Source: Cerrena zonata (lineage: Eukaryota > Basidiomycota > Agaricomycetes > Polyporales > Cerrenaceae). Taken from it: a stretch of 64,000 bases of DNA. Position numbers and translations under genes: made by a program. Below, piece by piece: positions 1-10,493 of the stretch. How positions within the stretch are numbered: the stretch's first letter is position 1; each line of letters opens with the position of its first letter. The notes beneath the pieces were generated by a model, which searched no databases, had not been told where the DNA came from, and worked only from the letters and a program-made list of their open reading frames with translations. The stretch spans positions 62,001 through 126,000 of the forward strand of contig JASBNA010000013.1 in assembly GCA_038087015.1 (NCBI GenBank). The letters are read 5' to 3'.

Positions 1-2486
1 TTCATTAATTGGTCCATAAACAAGACATCTTCATCAGTGATTGCGAATAGATCGTGATTTGTATTTGTAATCTCAAATTCATTTAGGCCGTTGATTGGAT
101 TCGACTCTAACATTAGCTCATCATTTAAACTTAAAAATTTAGAATCAACAAATAACTTATCTCTGCCAATTTGAAAATCTGAAAGTAATTGATTTGGACC
201 GAGAGAAAACGTTTCATCGAAATTAAAACCCGGTTCACCCACAAAGGTTCCTGCTACTGAAGATCTTAAGTTTGATAACACTGAAGATTGGGGAATTTTG
301 ATATTTTGAAATTTTTTTATATCGGATGATATTATTTGATTATCACTGTTACCATAGCTATTAAGATTCTTATAAATCTTGCCATATCCGGCTTCAATGA
401 ATAAACTTTGTAAGGATTCTATCAAATCAATTATTTGATCTAATTTACCTTTAGCCACAAGATTACCTCGCTTTTTCATTTCGTATATTAAGTTCATGGT
501 AACTTCAAGGTATTCTTCAAATGTATAGTTTTGACTAGTGAACTGATTTCGAGATGGTGGGATTTTGATCCTTAAAATCATGCAGATGATGAAGATTAAC
601 GATGAACTCAATAAATAGTCCAAATCAGTAAATCCAAACACTCTTAATAATTGTTCTTGATAAACAATTGTAAATATATTTATCGTAGCCTCCGATGCAT
701 TAATGCAAGCTGTAATCAATTTGGTTATGTTTCTAGGTAATGTTGTTAAGTCCAACTCTTTTGATTTCCCATTTTGATTAAAAGCCATTAGACTCGATTT
801 AGCAAGGTTTATTAATATTGGAATACATGCTAAATAAATATGGTGAAGATAGTTCAAATGCAAAGTATAAACTAATCGATTATTTTCATCAACAATCTTT
901 TTCGATTTATCTTGGGGCATCTTCAATTTCAAATAATCCGGTATATCATCAACCCAATTCAATAATCTTTCCATAATCTTTAAAGTCTTATTGAAATAAT
1001 CTTTATTATCAAAAGGTTGTTTCAAACAATATAAATCATTAGTTATTATATCCGATATTTTAGCTAATTCAATATAAAACCTCATAGCATCAGAATTGGC
1101 AAAATCATCTTTACTTTGTGGCACAACGCTATTTATATTGAAGCGACTTTGTTGTGGATATGATCTAGTTATTTCAGTTGGACTTAGTAATAATGGCTGT
1201 CCTATCCTTGAACTATAAAACCTATTTAAACAATATGTTGCCCACCAAATCTTATTATAATGATCGTATAAATTATGATTCGATTTTGGATTTTGTTCTT
1301 TATGTAAATTAATTGATATTCCTAATTCTAAGGCATTTAATGTGAATAAAACCGCCAATTGTTTTTTATCTAAACATCTTAAGTAAATGGCAATTAATCC
1401 AAATAGTTCAATCACTTGAATAGTTGCATTGACATTCTCCTCCTTCAAAGATAATAATTGAAATGGGGTTGGTATAAATTTTACAATGATCTTGAAATAT
1501 TTCAATCCTGGAAGGGTTTTATCCTCAAATAATTGCTGTGAAAACGGTGATATCACTGATCTTCTACTATATACTTCTCCTAATGTCAAAATCATCAACA
1601 TTTTGAATAGGAAGAAATCAGTTTTTTCATTTTTTATAGAGTTGATATCAAAGTATCCATCTTTATTGAAATACTCTCGAGACTTTATTCTAAAATCCCT
1701 AGGATCCACAGTTAAATAACCAGAATTAATAAATAATACGACATTATCTAAAAGTGACATTGTTTCGTTATAGGTAAGACCTTTAAGAGCTTTCTCAAGT
1801 ACATCTTTGTTAAAGACTTCTGGTTCTGTATGATCCAAAATATAATCATAGGCTTTTTCTTCGATGAATGAGCTAAAATCAGGGAGATATGGTGAAACCT
1901 TTATCCTTGATGTATCTCTTATTGTTGTTCAGGATCTTTGTCTTTGCAAATTCTTTCAAGTTCCAACAGATTAACTCACAAGACGCTGAACCTAACCAAA
2001 TTGAAAAATCTATTTTAGAACCTGACTCCTTACTTTGGTGATCGGTGTCGACTCTTTCCCAGATATGACTCCCATTCTATTTTTATAAAACATTAGTTCA
2101 TTCTTCAAGCTCTCAATTTCTTCTTTATACTTCTCTAACTCAACATCCAATACATGAATCCTCTTAGCTTTTCTAGGATATATACATTCATGTCCACCAC
2201 TTATACATGATCTGCATGGATTATGACCTGAGCACTTTGTCTTACGACTCTTGCACCTTTGACATGCTGCTTTAGACCGCTTTTGTGGTAAGTCATTAGT
2301 TGAATTCATCATTTTATCATCTTTGTTCAAAGTCTTCGAATTCTTGATCAAACCAACTTGCTCAAACTCTCCTCTATCAGCTTCCTCGGGGGTTTCGATG
2401 CTAGATTGTGGTGTATAATTATCTTCCTTTATTCCTGGACTATCAGAAACTGTCCTTTTAATACCAGACTCATTCAATTGCTTCAT
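1..2486 (-). CDS. Zn2Cys6 fungal transcription factor, partial and frame-disrupted
   Basis: A DNA-binding regulator of the Gal4-type Zn2Cys6 class. The N-terminal 158 codons (2010-2486) hold the six-cysteine cluster (CQRCKSRKTKC followed by CRSC and a final C), a basic linker and a short coiled-coil. From about 1928 down to the window edge the same frame is open again and encodes a fungal middle-homology region, with the hallmark IWWATYCLNR followed by GQP. Between 1929 and 2012 this frame carries stops, while the other two frames hold protein-like stretches (for example ERICKDKDPEQ). No TACTAAC branch site is visible there, so I read this as one gene with two or three one-base losses rather than an intron. 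It continues past the left edge. The specific regulator is not recognised. Confidence 0.75.
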
Positions 2487-3098
2487 TACAGGAACGTTAT
2501 TCGATATTTAGATATGGACTCTATTTGATCGGGAAAATCCTCAAAAAGTCCCGACTCTTTGCAAAAAAAAAAAAAAAACATACAGACAGACTATTTGAAG
2601 ACCGATAGTATTTAATTTATTAAACATCTAGCAGAAAATCAAGCAAATGATAAGAAAGTATTAGTAGAATGTAGAACGGGATCATTAAAGACTTAAAGGA
2701 AGAGAAATGAGAGTGAATTATTGGAATTAAAGAAACGTAAGAGACGAAAATCAATACAAAAATGAATGTAATTGAAGGCTAGCTAAAGGAAAGGACCCAA
2801 AAAAGAGTATTCCTATCAAAGTGTAGCAAAAAAGATGAATCAAAGAAAAATAATCCCTATCAAAGTGTAGCGAGGAACAAAAATGAAAGTTAAAAAAAGA
2901 ATTCACAAGAAGAAAGAATAAAGAAGAATTAGAGAAGCTATGAATATTAAGAACACAGAATAGAATAAATCATAAAAATCTCCAAAGTAATATACAAGAT
3001 AAGATTAGAGAGTGAATTGAAAATGAAAATCATAGAAAATCATAGGATATTTTAATTTACAAGTGAAATCAACAAAGCCAAATCAATTTGCTTTATCG
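2487..3098. other. Intergenic: regulator promoter and casein kinase 3' region
   Basis: No gene is seen. The stretch is A-rich on the + strand, with a poly-A run near 2563-2578 and a 16-base direct repeat (CCTATCAAAGTGTAGC) at 2812-2827 and 2856-2871. It should hold the 3' UTR of the kinase and the promoter of the Zn2Cys6 gene. Confidence 0.6.
2812..2871. repeat. Two copies of a 16-base direct repeat
   Basis: CCTATCAAAGTGTAGC occurs at 2812-2827 and again at 2856-2871, 44 bases apart start to start. It lies between two minus-strand genes and has no recognised function. Confidence 0.8.
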
Positions 3099-4451
3099 TC
3101 AAAAACAACAGAATATTTTTCTAATCCAGGACTTATTTCGGGATACACCTTCATTAAAACTTGAAGTATCAGAATGCAAATCACCATCATCTCTTACTGG
3201 TATCATTCCGTTAGGGTAGTTTGATGAATGATTTGGATATTGTTGCGAATTTTTATTAAGAAAGCTTGCATTATTTCTATCTTGAGGTATTGAATTGTAA
3301 TTACCGAAAGAATGAGATTTGGATCTTGAGTTTCTATTATCGGGTGAAAGATTCCCATTCATTAACCCATTTTGTTGAGCTTTTTGAGCTTGTTGTTGAT
3401 GATGCTGCATTATTCTTTGTTGTTGATTTTTGGCTTGTGAATTTGATGATAGTTTTCTTTGATGTTGTCTATTTTGAGGAGGATGAGGATTTCCATATCC
3501 ATGTAAGTTAGCCTTTTTATTTAACGCTGCATCCCATCCTCTACCACCGTTTAAATCCATCCAATCATAATGATCATCTTCTTGTTTATCAATTGATATA
3601 AATGCTTTATCCATCAAATTAATTAAGTAGCTATAGTTAGGTTCATCATCAAATTCTAAAGTTCTGACATAATCTAGATACTGAGCAAATTGTATTGGGA
3701 ATCCATAACATAATTCATTAACTGTAGTTGTTCTTTTCTTTAAACCAATTTTTTCATATTTTTGTTTATTTGTAGGTGCTTTTAAACCTTGCCAAGGTAA
3801 TGAGCCTCTCAAGAAATACATGAAAACATGGCCTAAACTTTCCAAATCATCCCTTCTCAGTTGTTCTCTACCCAAATGAGTATTAATAGACATATAACGT
3901 GCTGTACCGCTTAAAGCTTTCTTTTCTCTGTAAGGTATGTGATGTTTAGATTTTGGATCTCTATATTGTTTGGCCATACCAAAGTCAACGACATAAATCT
4001 GATTAGCTTCAGGAGTTCCTGGCTTACCAATTAAAAAATTATCCGGTTTGATATCTCTATAAATTAAATCATGCTGATGAATTGCTTGAACCCTTGAAAT
4101 CATTTGTTTAGCAACTTGGATAACAGTTTTAATTGAAAACTTACGACCACACCAATCAAATAAATCTTCCAAAGAAGGACCCAATAAGTCAATGATAAGA
4201 ATATTATGAACACCTTCTTGGCCGAAGAAATATGCTTTTGGTATACCAATGGCATCATTCAATATACGATATGATCTGTATTCATCTCTCAACTGGGGGG
4301 CTTCACATTTTCTAGGTTCAAATTTGATTGCAACTTGTTGATTATTTAATAAGTTGATACCTTCAAAAATAATTCCGAATGAGCCTTCACCTATTTTTTT
4401 ACCAACCTTATAATGGACACCTACTATATTAGAAGAGCTTGTTTGTGCCAT
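3099..4451 (-). CDS. YCK2: Yck1/2-type casein kinase I, membrane-anchored
   Basis: A Ser/Thr kinase of the plasma-membrane casein kinase I group. In yeast these kinases act in nutrient sensing, endocytosis and morphogenesis. The kinase domain spans roughly residues 14-290, with the glycine loop GEGSFG at 21-26, the ATP lysine K43 in VAIKFE, the catalytic YRDIKPDN and the metal-binding DFG. SINTHLGREQ is a casein kinase I signature. The C-terminal 150 residues are Gln/Asn-rich, and the protein ends in a basic stretch plus Cys-Cys-Phe, fitting the palmitoylated C-terminus of Yck1/2. At 450 residues it is a little shorter than S. cerevisiae Yck2. The ATG precedes the conserved core directly. Whether it corresponds to YCK1 or YCK2 cannot be told from this window. 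Confidence 0.9.
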   Translation of the reverse strand: MAQTSSSNIVGVHYKVGKKIGEGSFGIIFEGINLLNNQQVAIKFEPRKCEAPQLRDEYRSYRILNDAIGIPKAYFFGQEGVHNILIIDLLGPSLEDLFDWCGRKFSIKTVIQVAKQMISRVQAIHQHDLIYRDIKPDNFLIGKPGTPEANQIYVVDFGMAKQYRDPKSKHHIPYREKKALSGTARYMSINTHLGREQLRRDDLESLGHVFMYFLRGSLPWQGLKAPTNKQKYEKIGLKKRTTTVNELCYGFPIQFAQYLDYVRTLEFDDEPNYSYLINLMDKAFISIDKQEDDHYDWMDLNGGRGWDAALNKKANLHGYGNPHPPQNRQHQRKLSSNSQAKNQQQRIMQHHQQQAQKAQQNGLMNGNLSPDNRNSRSKSHSFGNYNSIPQDRNNASFLNKNSQQYPNHSSNYPNGMIPVRDDGDLHSDTSSFNEGVSRNKSWIRKIFCCF

Positions 4452-5227
4452 TGCATTTACTTAACAAGAATTGTTGCAAATGAAGGTAAGGTATCTGAAG
4501 CAACGACAAAAAATCTATTCTTAAACGAACAAATGAAACTTTATATGTTTTTGAATCCCTTCTAAGAATCTAATAAATCAAAACAACCTTCTTACACTAA
4601 GTGTAAACTAGACCAGCTCAAATAAAACAGAGATGATGTCGAACAAGTATAAAGGTTATATTCTTCGAATAAACTAAACAGAAAGTTTTTGTACAACCAA
4701 AATTTCGCTCCGAAATATCAAACAGGCGATTGACTGAATCCAAAATAATAAATCTAAGGGGTAACAGATCTTGAGAACAACTCTTAATCCAGTTCAATGT
4801 GAAAAGTTAACCCGTGAAGAAGAAAAGTCTAAAGAATCAAAATAAAAGACTTCACGAAGTTAAAGCTAAAACAAAAACAAACAAAAAACTCGAAAACCAC
4901 CTGAGTAACAAGATACAATACAAAAACTTGATGATAGCGAAAAAACAGCTTCAGCACAGTATCCTCAATATGATCACTACTGGTTGATATTAGTTCTAGC
5001 AATGGATAATAAAGTATAGCACCGTTCGTAGGTTTGCTGGGGGTTTTTTCATTTTTTTTTTTTTTCTTTTGTTGACGAAAATTAACTCGGTGTACGGCTT
5101 CACTTTGAGTTTCACCCGTACACCTTAGCTATTTGGAAAATAGCGGTGGAATTCAGTCCATAATAAACATTAGGAAGTAACTGATTCAGCTTATAATCCC
5201 GATATAAACGATAGTTTGGGTGGAAAT
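4452..5227. other. Divergent promoter region, casein kinase / EAF3
   Basis: No gene is seen. It separates the divergent starts of the kinase (minus) and EAF3 (plus). It holds a poly-T run at about 5049-5067 and a Rap1-like CACCCGTACA at 5113-5122, described separately. Confidence 0.6.
5113..5122 (+). promoter_or_regulatory. Rap1-like site upstream of EAF3
   Basis: CACCCGTACA lies about 105 bases before the EAF3 ATG. It matches the core of the Rap1 consensus (ACACCCRYACA). Nearly identical sites occur upstream of three other plus-strand genes in the window. Confidence 0.45.
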
Positions 5228-6199
5228 ATGTCTACAGACACGTTCAAGCCAAACACGAGGGTGTTGGCATACCATGGTCCATTGATATACGAAGCAAAAG
5301 TATTGAAAGTCCATCCACAAGACGAGGAATATGTGTTAGTTGGAGAAGACAAAAAAGTACCCATGAGTAAAATGTCGATACCACAACATTTACATAGTGT
5401 GACTGGGTATTTCTTGCATTATAAGGGGTGGAAAGCGAAATGGGATGAGTGGGTCCCCGTCGAAAGAGTTTTAGAATATAATGAAGCGAATATTGGGCTA
5501 CTGAAACAGATACGAGAAGAAATTTCAAGAAAGCATAAACTGGTTAAACAAGTGATGAATCCAAGTTCACCCAAGAAAAGACCAAACACCGGTACTTCAG
5601 GGACAGGGTCCACCAATAATGAAAGTACGAACCAAACAAGTAGTAAGAAGAAGAAGACTGAATCGCTGACCGCTGGGAAATCTAATTTAGAGGTTGGTTT
5701 TACCATTAGGCCAAATTTGAAATATTTATTAATTGATGATTGGGAATATATAACTAGAAATCGACAATTATTGGATATACCGAGCAAGAAACCAGTGAGT
5801 ACAATTTTGAATGAATACATGAAGTTTAAAATGAAGGAGAAGAAATCTTCAAACGATATAAATGTGATCAAAGAATATTTGGAAGGATTGAAAATATATT
5901 TTAATAAGTCTTTAGGGCTAGTGTTATTATATAAATTTGAAAGACTACAATATCAGAAACTATTAAAAGAAAATTCTGATTTTGAAGCAATAAATTATTA
6001 TGGTCTTGAACATTTACTTCGATTATTTGTTTCGTTACCAGGATTAATCTCCCAAGCATCAATGGATTCAGTTAGTCTTGGGGTCTTGGGGGCACAAACG
6101 GTATTCTTAATGGAATACTTAGATCATAATTTATCTGAGTACGTTAACGAATACGTTAATGTTACCCCGGATTACGATAGACTAGCAAGGGGAGGTTAA
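5228..6199 (+). CDS. EAF3: NuA4/Rpd3S chromatin subunit Eaf3
   Basis: A chromatin reader shared by the NuA4 acetyltransferase and the Rpd3S deacetylase, binding methylated H3K36. The N-terminal chromo barrel spans roughly residues 5-90, with the aromatic-rich core YKGWKAKWDEWV. A Ser/Thr/Lys linker (about 110-150) leads to a C-terminal MRG domain (about 160-320), which contains LEYLEGLKIYFNKSLG-like helices and the LYKFER motif. I chose the ATG at 5228. The frame stays open to a TTG at 5216, but the ATG gives the usual MSTDTF-type start just before the chromo domain. Length 323 residues, normal for the family. Confidence 0.92.
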   Translation: MSTDTFKPNTRVLAYHGPLIYEAKVLKVHPQDEEYVLVGEDKKVPMSKMSIPQHLHSVTGYFLHYKGWKAKWDEWVPVERVLEYNEANIGLLKQIREEISRKHKLVKQVMNPSSPKKRPNTGTSGTGSTNNESTNQTSSKKKKTESLTAGKSNLEVGFTIRPNLKYLLIDDWEYITRNRQLLDIPSKKPVSTILNEYMKFKMKEKKSSNDINVIKEYLEGLKIYFNKSLGLVLLYKFERLQYQKLLKENSDFEAINYYGLEHLLRLFVSLPGLISQASMDSVSLGVLGAQTVFLMEYLDHNLSEYVNEYVNVTPDYDRLARGG

Positions 6200-6432
6200 T
6201 ATTTTTGTATAATAGTGTGTTGTATAAGAAACTACAATGTAAAAATTAATAACATAATTTCATTAAAACAAAACATAAAGACGTAAATACATAAAAAGAG
6301 TCATCCAGTGAACCCATATACAAGCTATAAACAAAAAATAAAAAAAGTAGAATGAAATGAACACAAATCGTACGTCGTTAAAAAGGGGTTTCACCAGCAC
6401 ATAATTGATCATACTCCAATTGGAATGATTAA

Positions 6433-7038
6433 TCATACTCCAATTGGAATGGCTTTATAATCAACTTCAACCAAAGGATTCTCGTTATTACATTTAACTT
6501 CTAATTCTAACTTCCAATGTCTACCAAACAAATCCTCTTCATCCGGATCAAACCCATGATCTCCATTATCAGCAAACTTATAGACTACTGAAGTTGGGGT
6601 TTCTTCAATGCCAACTTTATCGAAATCCATCTTGAAACCAGAACACTTCTCCATCTCAATCATCAAGTGTCTCTTAATGTGACTTTGCAAGCGTCTTCTA
6701 AACTTCCTCGAATTCTTATTCATCGTTGGCTTGATTTTATCCAAATTATTATGCACCTCCTTCAAAATAAATGGTGGATAATAAGATAAATGGGCATGGC
6801 AATAATCAAAATCATTATCCCATGTCTCATCACGGATATAGCTTTCAAAAGCAGTCAATTCTTCAAACTCCCTCCTTGGAGGTGGTTTTAATACCGACGA
6901 AATCGACCCGTCGTCCGACTCAATAGATGTAATCGAAGACGATCTTGATTTAGGAATAGGCTTCAAGTGCTCCAAAGTTTCGCAATTGTCCAAGTCCAAT
7001 GGAATACCTTGAGATTTAGATTTAGTCTTCTTCACCAT
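6433..7038 (-). CDS. RGI1: RGI1-family respiratory growth protein
   Basis: Related to Rgi1/Rgi2 of S. cerevisiae, small proteins induced when respiratory metabolism is needed; their biochemical role is unknown. Conserved pieces are visible: FESYIRDETWDNDFDYCHAH, then YYPPF, a basic block RRLQSHIKRHL, and a C-terminal VDYKAIPIGV that resembles the VDYKTHPVG end of Rgi1. The protein has 201 residues, longer than the roughly 160 of Rgi1. The extra is an N-terminal basic and Ser-rich section (1-60). It diverges from the FRG1-like gene across a 660-base promoter. Confidence 0.85.
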   Translation of the reverse strand: MVKKTKSKSQGIPLDLDNCETLEHLKPIPKSRSSSITSIESDDGSISSVLKPPPRREFEELTAFESYIRDETWDNDFDYCHAHLSYYPPFILKEVHNNLDKIKPTMNKNSRKFRRRLQSHIKRHLMIEMEKCSGFKMDFDKVGIEETPTSVVYKFADNGDHGFDPDEEDLFGRHWKLELEVKCNNENPLVEVDYKAIPIGV

Positions 7039-7699
7039 TTTTCAACAAAGTGTCTGTCGTATAAAGCTTTTATATAAAATTTGAATCAAAATTAAAATTA
7101 TCGTGTCTTTTAAACGGTTATAAACCAATTTAAATTGATATCTAACAAGATTCTTCTTTTACAAGTCTGCAAATTGCTACTCTTTATATACTTTTTTTTA
7201 CAGCCAAATCGGCAAAAAGACCCAGACCTCCCCGTTTTTTGCTTTTTTTTCGCTCATTTCAAGAATGTCACTCCACCAAAAGAAAGGCCGAAATAGACTA
7301 AGTCACCCAATTGGATTGAATCATCTCTCCACTTTTCATTAATTACTCCATATTCCGATAATTAATATTGTCATTAAGGGAATAATTCAAGAAATCACTA
7401 CTTGAAATTCACCCAATCAAATTCAGAATCTCCTCTTTTCAAATCCTTAGGAGAAAAGGGCTAGTGTGCAGTTAAAGGATTGTTGCTTTCCCCCATTGAT
7501 TGGCTTAACTTATTACCGTTAATGATACTTCATTTCAGTTAGGCTAACGTTCTGATTTTTACGAGAGAAATCTTCTCCACAAATCACATCATCTTTTGAT
7601 AGGTTGACATTTTTTTTGTTGCCTCATCCCGTGCTATTTTACTTTGGTAGTGATCTCCCCCTATCCTATTGTTGCAAATAACATTAGCCGATTTTAAGT
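7039..7699. other. Divergent promoter region, RGI1 / FRG1-like
   Basis: No gene is seen. It is AT-rich and contains T runs near 7192-7199 and 7242-7249, typical nucleosome-poor promoter DNA. No specific regulatory site is recognised. Confidence 0.5.
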
Positions 7700-8548
7700 A
7701 TGGGTAAGCTCACTTTCAAAGGCGATAAGAAGAAGAAAACCAAGAAGGTAGCTAATACCACTGTGAGCAGGCAAGATCCAATACTTCCCGAAAAAGCTTC
7801 TGCTGCAATTGAAGGCTGGTCTTCTGCAACCGTTTGTGGTGATTTGAAAGGCCCATGTATCTTTTTACATGGCCAGAGTTCACCATTGGCTTTACAATAT
7901 GATAGCATGACTGACTCTTTCTTGGGTCTGGATAATACAGACATCTTATCTTCTAAAGATTGCATTAATTTCTTTGAGTCTGACCTTTTAGAGTATCTGG
8001 AGATTGATCGGGTTGAACCCAACTCTACCAGCCAGGTATTCAGTATCATTCCCATCAATGACTCAAATAAATCCTTACTATCTGCATCTGCAACTGAAAA
8101 GTTTGCATTCAAGCATCGTGAGAGCTACTTATCTTATAATTCAAATGGTACTCTTGAATTAGTACCTGCTATTTCCAAAAATGAGATATTCACTTTGGAA
8201 CCACATCAAATACCAAATGGTGTTTTTTGGTATATAATTGCATCCAATGGTCACAAACTAACGTACACCAATTCCACATACTCTTTCCATCATGAAGAAG
8301 GTACTGCGTTTGTCATCCGAGTTCATATAAATAATACTATCAAAGGTTCTCAACTAATCCTAGAGTCTTCTCAGCCCACAGATTCTAATACAGATGTCAA
8401 GAAAGCAATTCGAACGCTATACAAGGAAACCAACGGGAAGATCATCATCAATAATGACTTGGTAAACCGCTTGAAGACTGCTTCCCAGCGAAGAGAGTTG
8501 AATGAAGCCATCATCAACGAGAAGTCAAAGTATTTATCAAAATGGTGA
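7700..8548 (+). CDS. FRG1-like actin-bundling/RNA-linked protein
   Basis: Resembles the FRG1 family, whose human member is tied to RNA biogenesis and actin bundling. The N-terminus has the expected [14 protein letters not shown] block. The middle has a fascin-like beta-trefoil pattern ([25 protein letters not shown]). The C-terminus ends in a helix with [16 protein letters not shown] and KSKYLSKW, corresponding to the family's conserved LHETLLDRRAKLKADRYCK-type end. 282 residues is close to the family's usual 250-260. S. cerevisiae lacks an FRG1 orthologue as far as I know. The stop is 143 bases before the TIM22 ATG on the same strand. Confidence 0.75.
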   Translation: MGKLTFKGDKKKKTKKVANTTVSRQDPILPEKASAAIEGWSSATVCGDLKGPCIFLHGQSSPLALQYDSMTDSFLGLDNTDILSSKDCINFFESDLLEYLEIDRVEPNSTSQVFSIIPINDSNKSLLSASATEKFAFKHRESYLSYNSNGTLELVPAISKNEIFTLEPHQIPNGVFWYIIASNGHKLTYTNSTYSFHHEEGTAFVIRVHINNTIKGSQLILESSQPTDSNTDVKKAIRTLYKETNGKIIINNDLVNRLKTASQRRELNEAIINEKSKYLSKW

Positions 8549-8554
8549 ACAGAC

Positions 8555-8564
8555 CCGTACATTC
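8555..8564 (+). promoter_or_regulatory. Rap1-like site upstream of TIM22
   Basis: ACCCGTACAT starts seven bases after the FRG1-like stop codon and 137 bases before the TIM22 ATG. It is followed by T-rich tracts at 8577-8602. It belongs to the recurring ACCCGTACA set. Confidence 0.45.
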
Positions 8565-8691
8565 AAGTAGTCAATTTTTTTTTTTCTATTTTTTTTTTTT
8601 TTTAATTGAAGAATTTTCAGATCTTTTCAAAAAGTTTACTGTAGAACGCCATTCAAGCAACTGCTCTATTGGACATCTTGGTATAGACAGA

Positions 8692-9243
8692 ATGGTATTT
8701 GGAGTTTACACGGGGCCACAACCCCCACCAAAACAAATGCATGAGATGAATCAAGAAGAGCAAGCCGAAGAAGGAGCTCGTAAAATGATTGAATTCATGC
8801 AATCCTGTCCTGGTAAAACGGCCATGGCCGGGGTATCAGGGTTCTTTCTTGGGGGGTTCTTTGGTTTATTCATGGCATCTATGGCGTACGATGCTCCAAG
8901 TGGTACTAATGCAGCCAGTCATATTAGTCAATTACCTTTCAAACAACAGATGAAAATCCAATTTACTGATATGGGTAAAAGATCCTATTCAAGTGCTAAA
9001 AACTTTGGTTATATTGGTGCTATTTACTCTGGAGTTGAATGTGCTATTGAAAGTTTTAGAGCTAAACATGATATATACAACGGTGTTAGTGCTGGTTGTG
9101 TAACTGGTGCTGGATTATCAATAAAAGCAGGTCCTCAAGCTGCATTATTTGGTTGTGCAGGTTTTGCTGCTTTTTCAACTGCAATTGACTTATATATGAG
9201 TAGTGAAAGTGCTGCTCCTCCTGCTAATGACTACGATGAATAA
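8692..9243 (+). CDS. TIM22: Mitochondrial inner membrane translocase Tim22
   Basis: The channel-forming subunit of the TIM22 complex, which inserts carrier proteins into the inner mitochondrial membrane. The conserved N-terminus [13 protein letters not shown] is followed by a first membrane span (about 45-65) containing [11 protein letters not shown]. The Tim17/22/23 core follows: [27 protein letters not shown], then a [28 protein letters not shown] span. The conserved cysteines are present. The frame is open upstream, but the segment before 8692 is low-complexity and Phe-rich, so the ATG at 8692 is chosen. Length 183 residues, as expected. Confidence 0.95.
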   Translation: MVFGVYTGPQPPPKQMHEMNQEEQAEEGARKMIEFMQSCPGKTAMAGVSGFFLGGFFGLFMASMAYDAPSGTNAASHISQLPFKQQMKIQFTDMGKRSYSSAKNFGYIGAIYSGVECAIESFRAKHDIYNGVSAGCVTGAGLSIKAGPQAALFGCAGFAAFSTAIDLYMSSESAAPPANDYDE

Positions 9244-9355
9244 TTCTTAAGAGAATGTTAACCTTGTATATAATTGTATATTAGTTTTATATGTTATTTT
9301 CATATATTAATACAGATTAGAATGAAAAAAAAAGTCAAAGATGCAAATTGTTTTT

Positions 9356-10234
9356 TTAACAAAAGTAGTAACAGTATTCATAGTTTAACCCACTTAGTAT
9401 TATCGAAACACATATTATTACCAATATACTGAGGGTTATTATTGTAATGGTTGATGCATTGAATTTTGGAATGTAGTTGTTGAATCTGGTTTGATTTGGG
9501 AGGGGTTTCATTCGTTGTACTCTTTCTAGTTCTTTAATGATATCGAATCCTTCGTGAAAACTGCCATTAATGTCTGTAGGTTGATTCTCGAAATCCATTT
9601 GTTCGTCACCACTGAACTCTTGCCGTGACAAGAGTTCCTCCTCTTCTCTTCTTTCGAGTTCATATCGTTTCCTTTCTTCTGCTTCTTCTTCTTGTCTAGC
9701 TATGTCTAGTCTTTCCTTTTCTAATTGCTCCCTTTGTCTTTCCAATTGTTCTTGTTCTCTTGAATGAATTGTCACATCAATTAAACTGTTTATTCTCAGC
9801 TCAAGTTCTTTGATGTCATCCGATTCACTATCTTGGCTCAATTCCCTCAACTTCTCTAGCTTCTCTTCGATTATACTTATGTAATCCCTACTTGATGCCT
9901 TGGTTATAGGCCTCTGTATACTTAGTGGTTTATCAAAATATTTTTGTCGAAGCGATATTGGCCTTGGTTTTTTACTTATATTGATCAAATGAGTCTCATT
10001 CTCTGCATTCTTTTGGCTTTGGATGCCTCTCGTGCTAAAGATAGTTGGTATATCCTTATCAATCCCGGCTTCATTCAATGCCTTGGTATCAACTGCTGTT
10101 TGTTCATCATCCTCAAGTTTGATTGAACTTCCTTTCGGGTCTGGTTTATATGGCAAAGGTAAAGGTTCTCCTAGCTGTGATAGCACATCACTGTTAGAAC
10201 GTACATGCGAACCCCTTTTCCTAAGTTTATTCAT
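9356..10234 (-). CDS. Tail-anchored coiled-coil protein, function unknown
   Basis: Not recognised. The 292-residue protein has a polar N-terminal half, a long charged coiled-coil at about 115-215 rich in Glu/Arg/Gln (EQLERQREQLEKERLD), and one hydrophobic segment close to the C-terminus (about 263-283, ITIITLSILVIICVSIIL). A short Tyr/Cys-rich tail follows. This is the layout of a tail-anchored membrane protein facing the cytosol, for example a tether or SNARE-like adaptor. No SNARE zero-layer pattern is evident. It is convergent with TIM22, their ends 112 bases apart, and lies downstream of the chitin synthase on the same strand. Confidence 0.7.
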   Translation of the reverse strand: MNKLRKRGSHVRSNSDVLSQLGEPLPLPYKPDPKGSSIKLEDDEQTAVDTKALNEAGIDKDIPTIFSTRGIQSQKNAENETHLINISKKPRPISLRQKYFDKPLSIQRPITKASSRDYISIIEEKLEKLRELSQDSESDDIKELELRINSLIDVTIHSREQEQLERQREQLEKERLDIARQEEEAEERKRYELERREEEELLSRQEFSGDEQMDFENQPTDINGSFHEGFDIIKELERVQRMKPLPNQTRFNNYIPKFNASTITIITLSILVIICVSIILSGLNYEYCYYFC

Positions 10235-10493
10235 TGAGTTCGAATTTGTAAATGCTTTGGAAACTTGATCTTGTACTTAAAGTCGTATTTGTTTATGTTC
10301 CTAATTTTTTTTTTTTTTTGTTTTGTTTAGCATTTTTTTGAGACGACATAAAACGGCTCACTGTTTGGACCTTTTTTTTTTTACAGCCAAATACAAGAAG
10401 AAGAAATAACTAATGGAAATTTGTATATAAATGAGTATAAATAGAAAGAAGTGAATATGGTTAGGGAGAGGAATGTACTTAGAAGTTAGGATA

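Noticed and set aside
1929..2012. An intron joining the zinc-cluster and middle-homology exons of the regulator, which share a frame.
   Set aside because: The only donor-like word is GTAAGG, no TACTAAC branch site is present, and the acceptor would be AAG. The stretch also reads as protein in the other frames.
1910..2041. A 43-codon plus-strand ORF starting MYLLLLFRIFVFA, which looks like a signal peptide followed by a polar segment.
   Set aside because: It lies antisense to the Zn2Cys6 gene inside its frame-broken patch; its hydrophobic start mirrors a charged stretch on the other strand. There is no other support.
5216..5227. Upstream extension of EAF3 (also RIF1, HPR1, PTH4, TIM22, PAN1, orphan 17391) to a TTG, GTG or earlier codon.
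   Set aside because: The added residues do not match the families, and each gene has a good ATG where the conserved protein starts.
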